Shown piece by piece: positions 9,521-16,547 of a DNA stretch of 64,000 nucleotides. Within the stretch, counting starts at the first letter, position 1. Each line of letters opens with the position of its first letter. The position numbers were made by a program, and so were the translations under genes. A model generated the notes under the pieces. It was not told the origin of the DNA. It saw only the letters and a program-made list of their open reading frames with translations, and made no database searches. Source of the DNA: Splendidivirga corallicola (GTDB lineage: Bacteria > Bacteroidota > Bacteroidia > Cytophagales > Cyclobacteriaceae); the NCBI GenBank assembly GCA_030442035.1, contig JAUJEA010000001.1, forward strand, positions 899,559-963,558, given 5' to 3'.

Positions 9521-10690
9521 ATGGCTAGAAAAATAAGAATGGGTATGGTAGGAGGTGGAGAAGGCTCATTTATAGGAGCTGTTCACAGAATGGCTGCAAA
9601 CCTGGATGGTCAAATAGAACTAGTTTGTGGTGCTTTCAGCAGCTCCGCAGAAAAATCAAAAAGTTCAGGTGAAGCCCTGTTTCTTGATCCGGAAAGGGTT
9701 TATGGCAGTTTTGAGGAAATGATATTAAAAGAAAAAGAGCTTGGCGAAGACAAAAGAATGGACATGGTTTCCATTGTTACACCAAATCATATGCATTTCG
9801 CCCCCGCTAAATTAGCTCTTGAGAATGGCTTTCATGTAGTTTGTGATAAACCTGTAGCATTTTCCCTGGAACAAGCCAAAGAATTGGAGCAAGTTGTGAA
9901 TAAATCAAATCTTATTTTTGCCCTCACTCACAATTATACTGGGTATCCTATGGTCAAAGAAGCCAGGCATATGGTAAAGACGGGCAAAATTGGAAAAGTA
10001 AGAAAAGTAGTTGTAGAATATCCCCAAGGCTGGTTATCCACTAAACTGGAAGATTCAAAACAAAAGCAGGCAGATTGGAGAACAGATCCAAATAAAGCTG
10101 GTATTAGTTGTTGTATGGGCGATATCGGATCGCACGCAGAGAATTTGGCAGAATACATTACCGGACTTCAAATCAAAGAACTAGCTGCAGATCTAAGCAC
10201 TTTTGTAGAAGGTAGGCTATTGGATGATGATGGGACTGTTCTATTGAGATTTGACAATGGTGCAAAGGGATCTCTATTTGCGAGTCAAATTGCTGCCGGG
10301 GAAGAGAACGAACTCAAGATAAGAATTTGGGGTGAAAAAGCTGGTTTGGAATGGTTACAATCAGATCCGAATACACTAATTGTCAAGTGGTTGGACAAAC
10401 CCAAGGAGATTTATAGAACCGGCATAAACTATGGATATTTCGCTGAGGAAACAGCCAATGCTACACGACTGCCCTCTGGTCATCCCGAAGGATATCTGGA
10501 AGCTTTTGCCAACATTTATAAAAATGTCGCAAAAACAATCAACGCCATCAATGACAACCGGGATGTATCCGGTTTAGATAAAGATTATCCAAAAATAGAA
10601 GATGGTGTACGTGGAATGGCTTTTATCGAGGCAGTGGTCTCTTCAAGCAATCAAAATGCAAGCTGGGTACAACTAGCCGATTGGTTATAA
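9521..10690 (+). CDS. Gfo/Idh/MocA family oxidoreductase, cytoplasmic
   Basis: NAD(P)-dependent sugar or polyol dehydrogenase of 389 residues. The Rossmann start is clear (MGMVGGGEGSFIGAVHRMAA), and the conserved lysine motif appears as CDKPVAF (~residue 110; the family consensus is EKP, so Asp replaces Glu). The C-terminal alpha/beta domain has 'SCCMGDIGSHAENLAEYITG', with the typical Asp/His substrate-site residues. No signal peptide is present, so it acts in the cytosol. It is followed by a xylose-isomerase-like TIM barrel gene (10965). This pairing is typical of pathways that oxidise and then isomerise or epimerise unusual sugars or cyclitols. The exact substrate cannot be read from sequence. 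Confidence 0.9.
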   Translation: MARKIRMGMVGGGEGSFIGAVHRMAANLDGQIELVCGAFSSSAEKSKSSGEALFLDPERVYGSFEEMILKEKELGEDKRMDMVSIVTPNHMHFAPAKLALENGFHVVCDKPVAFSLEQAKELEQVVNKSNLIFALTHNYTGYPMVKEARHMVKTGKIGKVRKVVVEYPQGWLSTKLEDSKQKQADWRTDPNKAGISCCMGDIGSHAENLAEYITGLQIKELAADLSTFVEGRLLDDDGTVLLRFDNGAKGSLFASQIAAGEENELKIRIWGEKAGLEWLQSDPNTLIVKWLDKPKEIYRTGINYGYFAEETANATRLPSGHPEGYLEAFANIYKNVAKTINAINDNRDVSGLDKDYPKIEDGVRGMAFIEAVVSSSNQNASWVQLADWL

Positions 10691-10814
10691 TGGCATAGTT
10701 CCATAGTATATTTTTCAACAAAGAATTTTTCAAATAATCGTCATGTCTGATCTCACAATGAATATAAATTACCGCTGAGATTCAGATATGTGAATTGATA
10801 AAATACAAAACAAA

Positions 10815-10964
10815 TTATACTTGCACACATACTTTTCCTTCAGACAGGGCAAAGTATGATCGGGCTAAGGATTAAATATTGAGGCACCAGTGCACAAGTA
10901 ATAATTACAAATTTTGAATTGAAAAACCTACACTTCAATATCTCAACACTTTAAATATAAACGC
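10815..10964 (+). promoter_or_regulatory. Structured leader upstream of the sugar isomerase gene
   Basis: A -7-like box TATACTTG (one mismatch to TAnnTTTG) lies near 10816-10823. It is followed by an 8-bp inverted repeat CATACTTT/AAAGTATG (10828-10835 and 10851-10858, 15-base loop) and a further ~105 bases before the ATG. The long leader with an early hairpin could be a cis-acting RNA control element. No known riboswitch class is recognised. Confidence 0.3.
10926..10949 (+). repeat. Degenerate 8-bp-period repeat (third copy)
   Basis: ACCTACAC, TTCAATAT and CTCAACAC follow one another in phase with an 8-base period. CTCAACAC is also a unit of the clear tandem repeats at 37520-37551 and 45422-45453. 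This copy is weak and might be coincidental. Confidence 0.3.
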
Positions 10965-12017
10965 ATGAAAAACATTAAAGGGCCAGCCATATTTCTGGCA
11001 CAATTCCTCGGAGATGAAGCACCTTTCAATAATCTTGAAAATATATGTAAGTGGGCAGCCGATCTGGGTTTTAAAGGGGTCCAAATACCAACCTGGGATT
11101 CGCGTGTAATTGATTTACAAAAAGCAGCAGAAAGTTCTGCCTATGTGGATGAAATAAAAGGAACAGTCAGCGCTGCAGGTTTGGAAATAACCGAACTATC
11201 CACACATTTACAAGGTCAATTGGTTGCCGTACACCCCGCCTATAACGAATTGTTTGATGGCTTTGCTCCAAAGGAGCTTCATGGAAATGCCAAGGCAAGA
11301 ACCGAATGGGCGATTCAGCAATTGAAATATGCAGCAAAAGCAAGCAGAAATTTTGGTTTGGATGCACACGCTACGTTTTCGGGAGCTTTGCTTTGGCACA
11401 CCGTTTATCCTTGGCCACAAAGAACTGCAGGGCTTGTTGAAACTGGTTTTAAGGAATTGGCCAATCGATGGTTGCCGATTTTGAATGAGTTTGAAGATAA
11501 CGGTGTGGATGTATGTTATGAGATCCATCCGGGAGAAGATCTTCATGATGGAATTAGTTTCGAACGATTTCTAAAAGCAACCAACAATCATTCCAGGGTA
11601 AAGCTACTTTATGATCCAAGTCATTATATACTTCAACAATTAGATTATCTTGCACACATTGATATTTATCATGAGTACATAAAAATGTTCCATGTCAAGG
11701 ATGCCGAATTTAATCCAACCGGACGAGCAGGTGTTTATGGTGGATATCAGGACTGGATTGACAGACCAGGAAGATTCAGATCGTTGGGAGATGGGCAAGT
11801 TGATTTCAAAAGCATCTTTTCAAAGCTAGCTCAATACAACTATGAGGGATGGGCTGTATTGGAATGGGAATGCTGTATCAAGCATCCGGAAGATGGAGCC
11901 AAAGAAGGGGCGAAATTTATAGAAGATCATATTATTAGGGTAACAGAGAAAGCTTTTGATGATTTTGCCGGAACTGGTTCCAATGAGGAATTGAACAGGA
12001 AAATCCTGGGAATATAA
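10965..12017 (+). CDS. Sugar phosphate isomerase/epimerase-like TIM barrel protein
   Basis: A 350-residue cytoplasmic protein of the xylose isomerase-like TIM-barrel superfamily (AP_endonuc_2 fold). Recognisable parts are 'WAADLGFKGVQIPTWDSRV', the metal-site strand 'DVCYEIHPGEDLHDG' (Glu ligand), 'KLLYDPSHYILQQLDY' (Asp/His), 'IKMFHVKDAEFNPTG' (His/Asp) and a late 'GWAVLEWECC' (Glu). These give the usual divalent-metal Glu-Asp-His-Glu set. It probably isomerises or epimerises the product of the oxidoreductase at 9521. TMEM220 follows 45 bp later on the same strand. Confidence 0.88.
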   Translation: MKNIKGPAIFLAQFLGDEAPFNNLENICKWAADLGFKGVQIPTWDSRVIDLQKAAESSAYVDEIKGTVSAAGLEITELSTHLQGQLVAVHPAYNELFDGFAPKELHGNAKARTEWAIQQLKYAAKASRNFGLDAHATFSGALLWHTVYPWPQRTAGLVETGFKELANRWLPILNEFEDNGVDVCYEIHPGEDLHDGISFERFLKATNNHSRVKLLYDPSHYILQQLDYLAHIDIYHEYIKMFHVKDAEFNPTGRAGVYGGYQDWIDRPGRFRSLGDGQVDFKSIFSKLAQYNYEGWAVLEWECCIKHPEDGAKEGAKFIEDHIIRVTEKAFDDFAGTGSNEELNRKILGI

Positions 12018-12062
12018 AAATCATGCGTATTCCCTTTTATCGTTTATATTAAAAGTTAACAA

Positions 12063-12437
12063 ATGAAAATTGCCAATATCATTCTTGCAGTCATTTTTGT
12101 ACTGTTTGCTGTAGTGCAGCTTAATGATCCTGATCCATTATTGTGGGTAGCTATTTACGGACTGGTTGCTTTAATTTCAGCCTTTGCTGCTCTAAAAAAG
12201 TTCAATACTACTGTTATTCTGATATCCATGGCTCTTTGTCTTTTGGGGTCAGTCTATTACTTTCCTGGCCTCATTGAACTGTTTCAGGAACACGAGGTTG
12301 CCGATTTAACAAGGAAAATGAAAGCTGATAAACCTTTCATTGAAGAATCCAGAGAAAGTCTCGGCCTATTGATTGCTTTTTTGGCATTGGCTTTTCACTA
12401 TTACCAGGCTAAAAGAATAAAAAAAAGAGCCGGTTGA
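12063..12437 (+). CDS. TMEM220 family membrane protein
   Basis: A small integral membrane protein of 124 residues with four likely helices. The N-terminus 'IANIILAVIFVLFAVVQLND' followed by 'PDPLLWVAIYGLVALISAF' is the hallmark of the transmembrane 220 family. A charged loop (~residues 78-100) separates the third and fourth helices, and the tail is basic (KRIKKRAG). Function in bacteria is unknown. Its last codons form one arm of the terminator hairpin at 12422-12455. Confidence 0.85.
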   Translation: MKIANIILAVIFVLFAVVQLNDPDPLLWVAIYGLVALISAFAALKKFNTTVILISMALCLLGSVYYFPGLIELFQEHEVADLTRKMKADKPFIEESRESLGLLIAFLALAFHYYQAKRIKKRAG

Positions 12438-12455
12438 TATCAACTGGCTCTTTTT
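12422..12455. terminator. Bidirectional intrinsic terminator
   Basis: Two 17-base arms, AAAAAGAGCCGGTTGAT and ATCAACTGGCTCTTTTT, abut with only one G-U wobble. The hairpin begins inside the TMEM220 coding region and includes its TGA stop (12435-12437). T-runs lie on both strands, so it can serve both TMEM220 (+) and the convergent DUF3179 gene (-). Confidence 0.9.
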
Positions 12456-12474
12456 CGTTTCAATTTATATTTTT

Positions 12475-13578
12475 TTATTCAAACTCGAATATTTGAGCAT
12501 TGGGATAAAAAGCTCCCCAGGCAAACCAAAATCCAATATATGATTTGGTACCAGCTAATACAGTTCCCTCTCTTGGCCCACCAATAGCTTCTCCAAAGGC
12601 ATTCCACTGATTACCTTCGGTATCTTCCATGATCACTCTCGCAGAAGCTCCTTCAGAAGGTGCTACAAATGATAATTCTGTACCATCCTCTAATTTCCTA
12701 TTGAACGCAGTGAGAAAGTTTTTATCCTTATTACCAACAACAACAATCAATTCTCCATTGAATGCCTCTTCAACAACGCGCGTCCCTCCATTAAAAGAGG
12801 AGAATCGATAGGTTTTGGCTAAACCTCCAACAACAACCCCTAATACCCTTTCTTTTCTTGGAATCCTGCGGTCATCTGGGCTAACAGCAAAAATGAGTCG
12901 CTCGTTGTTCACCTTATAATCACCATAGGGGTAAACGCCATAGCTTCTTGATATACCAGTATTCGTTGAAACAACCTTGGTATTAGGATACATTTGTTGC
13001 CAAGTGGCCCAGGAGGTTTCAAATACCTGAAATGTTTCCACTTTTGTTCCCAACAAACTGCCATTTACACAATCAAGTCTCATCTGTGACCAGTTACTAT
13101 CGGTCAAACGATCGTAAGGAATAAGATTAGATTGATATAATAAACCGGAAACGCCAAAGGTAGTAACTGTTCCGTTCAACGTTCTTTCCCAACCAATAGC
13201 TGTTCCTGTAAGAGGGCAATAAGTTATTGCCATAGGGTGCGCATCCACTTCATCATTGATGATCTCATGCCAGTCGAGTATGTCATGAGGGTAGGCTCTG
13301 ATATCATCTCCTCTCTTATAACCAATCACCAAGTCACTGTCTGTTAAATAAGTGGCATCCCCTGCTGTAACGAATTGGGGGTTAGAAAGGGCTGGTATCC
13401 CATCCTTTCCGGGACCTCCATCGAAAACCTGATTTATGGGAATACTCCAGGCTCCGGAACCAGTTCCAGGATTTCCACCACCGGGAAAAGGGTTAGAATC
13501 ATCACCATTTCCACATGACCCAAGTACCAAAAAAGAAATCGCTGAAAAGAAAAGAAAGGTATTTTTCAGTATTTTCAT
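12475..13578 (-). CDS. DUF3179 domain lipoprotein
   Basis: A 367-residue exported lipoprotein with a good signal peptide and lipobox (FLVLGSC, Cys at ~21), followed by a Gly/Pro/Asn/Asp-rich linker. The rest is a DUF3179 domain: 'DSDLVIGYKRGDDIRAYPHD', 'HPMAITYCPLTGTAIGWER' and 'FGVSGLLYQSNLIPYDR'. A conserved TYCPLTG Cys and several Trp and His residues suggest ligand or metal binding, but the family is biochemically uncharacterised. It stands alone, transcribed toward TMEM220. A copy of the C-rich intergenic element lies ~75-95 bp upstream of its start. Confidence 0.9.
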   Translation of the reverse strand: MKILKNTFLFFSAISFLVLGSCGNGDDSNPFPGGGNPGTGSGAWSIPINQVFDGGPGKDGIPALSNPQFVTAGDATYLTDSDLVIGYKRGDDIRAYPHDILDWHEIINDEVDAHPMAITYCPLTGTAIGWERTLNGTVTTFGVSGLLYQSNLIPYDRLTDSNWSQMRLDCVNGSLLGTKVETFQVFETSWATWQQMYPNTKVVSTNTGISRSYGVYPYGDYKVNNERLIFAVSPDDRRIPRKERVLGVVVGGLAKTYRFSSFNGGTRVVEEAFNGELIVVVGNKDKNFLTAFNRKLEDGTELSFVAPSEGASARVIMEDTEGNQWNAFGEAIGGPREGTVLAGTKSYIGFWFAWGAFYPNAQIFEFE

Positions 13579-13652
13579 AGTTGTAGCTTAGTGTGTTGTC
13601 TTAACAAGATTTTCTTAACTTAAAAATGAAAAATTTAAGGAATTAATTCAAT

Positions 13653-13671
13653 ATCCCCCATTTTTAGTGAT
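13653..13671. promoter_or_regulatory. C-rich shared intergenic element, copy 1 (19-bp identical to 33659)
   Basis: ATCCCCCATTTTTAGTGAT is identical over 19 bases to 33659-33677 and similar to 30251-30271 and 8157-8174. It lies upstream of the minus-strand DUF3179 gene. Repetition in carbohydrate-associated gaps suggests a regulator site. Confidence 0.5.
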
Positions 13672-13835
13672 ATGAATCTATTGTTCTTTGTTAACTAATG
13701 GAACAATTAAAAGCTGATTTTTAATTCCAAAAAGTTTTGTAAAGATTAAAAAAGAATGGAAATGTCGTTTGAACGACATTTATGAAAATAGGAATGGGGA
13801 ATCAAAGGAAATAACTGAATCCCAATACATCGCAA

Positions 13836-14978
13836 CTAGTTATTATTCTTAAAGAGTTTCCTGAAAGTAGCATGCGTCTTAAAGATCGTCCCACCAATGG
13901 ACTCATGTACCTTCATCATTTGTGGATTAAAATCTCCCACCCAATTATGTTCAAGCTCTTTGTATGGAAAGCTGGTTTTTGGATCATAAGCAAGTTTCGA
14001 AAAAGCAGTGATCAGTGCAGATTCAATACCCCTGCCCTGAAACCTTGGAACAACACCGAATACCACACCGAGAATCTTGTTGCACTTTCCTGTCTTTTTG
14101 TACCACAGAAATCTCAATTTTTCCCAAATCCCAAATCTGCCTCCAAAATGTTTAACAATTTGATTTATTTCAGGAAGCATTACAGCAAAGGCAATGGGTT
14201 GATCCATATAATAGGCGAACCAGATAAGTCTCCGGTCTAAAATGGGTTTAATATTATTCATGAGTGCATGAGCCTGTTCTTTGGACATTTCTTTGGCATC
14301 CGAATACCCTACCCAGCTTTTATTATAGGTTACCCGAAAATCTTCTGCAACCTTGTCCAGGCCAATTTTTTCAATACTGCAAAATTTATAATCCGGATTT
14401 TTGAAAATACGATTAGCTCTTGCTACAACTTTTTCATCCAAGCCGCCTTTGACCTCTCTTCTATAGGTAAATTGTTTATAACTCACATCAAAGCCATAGG
14501 CCTCAAAAAAATCTCTGTAATAAGGAAAATTGTAGGGCACACAATAGTTTGGTTCGTAATCTCCATCGATCAATAGTCCCCACCATTTATCTCGTTCACC
14601 AAAATTAATGGGGCCGTCCATAGCCTCCATCCCTCGTTCCTCCAACCAATCTTTACACTTGTCGAATAATTTAAAAGCAGCCTCCCGGTCGTCGATACAT
14701 TCAAAGAAACCCATACCTCCTGTAGGCTGATCATATTTCTCACTGGTTCTATAATCTATAAAAGCTGCAACGCGACCTATTGTTTGCTTTTTATCATTTT
14801 GCAGGATCCATCGCTCGCACTCTCCATTCTTGAAATATTTATTTTGTTCTGCGTCAAAGACGAACTCAATATCTTTATCGAGTGGTCTTATCCAGTTCTT
14901 ATTATCCTTATAAAGCCTTACTGGAAGCAATAGGAATTCCTTTCGAGTTTTCCCATCATTTACTGGTATAAGATTCAT
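13836..14978 (-). CDS. GNAT-fold acyltransferase-like protein
   Basis: A 380-residue soluble protein found in Bacteroidota. The fold appears to be two GNAT-like halves. The N-terminal half has 'KNGECERWILQNDKKQTIGR' and 'DGPINFGERDKWWGLLIDG'. The C-terminal half has 'DQPIAFAVMLPEINQIVKHF' and a pyrophosphate-loop-like 'VVPRFQGRGIESALITAF' (Q/RGxGxE/A pattern), which would bind acyl-CoA. Substrate unknown. It is a single gene with ~250 bp gaps on each side. GNAT superfamily assignment is moderately secure; specificity is not. Confidence 0.7.
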   Translation of the reverse strand: MNLIPVNDGKTRKEFLLLPVRLYKDNKNWIRPLDKDIEFVFDAEQNKYFKNGECERWILQNDKKQTIGRVAAFIDYRTSEKYDQPTGGMGFFECIDDREAAFKLFDKCKDWLEERGMEAMDGPINFGERDKWWGLLIDGDYEPNYCVPYNFPYYRDFFEAYGFDVSYKQFTYRREVKGGLDEKVVARANRIFKNPDYKFCSIEKIGLDKVAEDFRVTYNKSWVGYSDAKEMSKEQAHALMNNIKPILDRRLIWFAYYMDQPIAFAVMLPEINQIVKHFGGRFGIWEKLRFLWYKKTGKCNKILGVVFGVVPRFQGRGIESALITAFSKLAYDPKTSFPYKELEHNWVGDFNPQMMKVHESIGGTIFKTHATFRKLFKNNN

Positions 14979-15176
14979 TTATTGTTTTTTTCTCAAGGGA
15001 CAAAATTAACTATACGCCTCCGGGATACAATAATTTTGATCATACATTTTTCATTTTATGAATGATATACGTCCAAATCCCTGAATTATTCCTATCTCAT
15101 CTGGTTATTTCTCTCTAAAAATAATGCAAACAAAGGACTACTATATGATTTAGGAACTATTTTATAAAATAATTGA

Positions 15177-15184
15177 TATTTTTG
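15177..15184 (+). promoter_or_regulatory. Bacteroidota -7 box (TATTTTTG) for the aminotransferase gene
   Basis: TATTTTTG fits the TAnnTTTG -7 consensus and lies 35 bp before the ATG at 15219. No good -33 TTG is seen at the expected distance. Two direct copies of CGATTCG lie between it and the start. Confidence 0.4.
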
Positions 15185-15218
15185 CCGATTCGTCAATCAC
15201 CTTCTTAGCGATTCGGTC

Positions 15219-16523
15219 ATGAGGCAGAAACTTTTAAGTGACAGTTCGAAAGAGCTGAGCTACGAAATTCGTGAAATTGTAAAAAAGGCAGAACTTCTAC
15301 AAAAGTCAGGAAAAACCATTTATTGGGAAAATATTGGAGATCCTATCCAAAAGAATTGTGCCTTTCCTGAATGGATGAGAGATATCCTGAAGGAATTAAT
15401 AAAGGATAATAACACCTTTGGGTATTGCCACTCAAAGGGTGTTCCTGCAACCAGAGAATTTCTTGCCGAAAAAACGAATGCCCTGGGTGGAATAAAAATT
15501 GGGCCTGAAGACATTCTATTTTTTAATGGATTAGGTGATGCCATATCAAAAGCTTACCAATATATTGAGCCTACGTCAAGGGTAATAGGCCCCTCCCCTT
15601 CCTATTCAACACATTCTTCCGCTGAGGCGGCTCATGCCTTTCATCATCCCCTCACCTATACCTTGGATCCTGACAATAATTGGTATCCTGATCTTGACGA
15701 CCTCTATTTTAAGGTGAAATACAACCCTAACATAGTTGGGATTCTGCTCATAAATCCAGACAATCCTACGGGCATGGTTTATCCATTGGATATTCTGGAA
15801 AGAATTGTTGAGATAGCCAGGGAATTCAACCTGTTTATTATTAGTGATGAGATCTACCTTAACATTACTTATAACGGAACGAGAACCTATGCATTAGCTG
15901 AAATAATTGAAGATATTCCGGGCATAGCCATGAAAGGGATTTCAAAAGAATTTCCATGGCCAGGGGCCAGGTGTGGCTGGATGGAATTTTACAATAGGGA
16001 TAAAGATCAGGAGTTTGACAGATTTTGTGCAACCCTGGAAAACGCCAAGATGATCGAGGTATGTTCTACCAAATTACCTCAACTAGCCATTCCAAAAATC
16101 ATGTCCGATCCCAGATATGAAGATTACAAAAGAAATCGTAATGAAAGGATAGGAAAGAGAAGTCAGATTATTACTGACATATTAAGTTCTGTCGATGCGT
16201 TGAAATTCAACCCGACCTATGGTGCTTTTTACAATACTATTATCTTCAAAAAAGGTGTTTTGAAAAAACATCAGAAATTGAAGATTGATGATCCTGAGAT
16301 TAAAGCACTGGCTGAAAGCTGGGTGAAAACGGAGTGTACCCCTCTGGATAAACGTTTTGTTTATTACCTTCTTGCGGCAACAGGTATTTGCGTGGTACCT
16401 GTATCTTCCTTCTGTTCTGACCTAATGGGTTTTAGAATTACCTTGTTAGAAGAAAATGAGGAAATGTTGGTGCAAAATTTCAACAACTTGAAGGAAGCCA
16501 TTTTGGAATACATAGCCTCTTAA
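15219..16523 (+). CDS. PLP-dependent class I/II aminotransferase
   Basis: A cytosolic pyridoxal-phosphate enzyme of 434 residues. Family marks are 'ILLINPDNPTGMVYPLDILE' (NPxNPTG), 'LFIISDEIYLNITY' (the Asp that contacts the pyridine nitrogen) and 'MKGISKEFPWPGARCGW', where the Lys of SKEF is the Schiff-base lysine and the following Arg pair binds phosphate/carboxylate. The N-terminus 'ENIGDPIQKN' resembles the alanine-aminotransferase branch (AlaA-like). The amino acid substrate cannot be fixed. It converges with the GH3 gene without an obvious terminator between them. Confidence 0.9.
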   Translation: MRQKLLSDSSKELSYEIREIVKKAELLQKSGKTIYWENIGDPIQKNCAFPEWMRDILKELIKDNNTFGYCHSKGVPATREFLAEKTNALGGIKIGPEDILFFNGLGDAISKAYQYIEPTSRVIGPSPSYSTHSSAEAAHAFHHPLTYTLDPDNNWYPDLDDLYFKVKYNPNIVGILLINPDNPTGMVYPLDILERIVEIAREFNLFIISDEIYLNITYNGTRTYALAEIIEDIPGIAMKGISKEFPWPGARCGWMEFYNRDKDQEFDRFCATLENAKMIEVCSTKLPQLAIPKIMSDPRYEDYKRNRNERIGKRSQIITDILSSVDALKFNPTYGAFYNTIIFKKGVLKKHQKLKIDDPEIKALAESWVKTECTPLDKRFVYYLLAATGICVVPVSSFCSDLMGFRITLLEENEEMLVQNFNNLKEAILEYIAS

Positions 16524-16547
16524 TACCGCCTCAAGGGAATTGTGATT

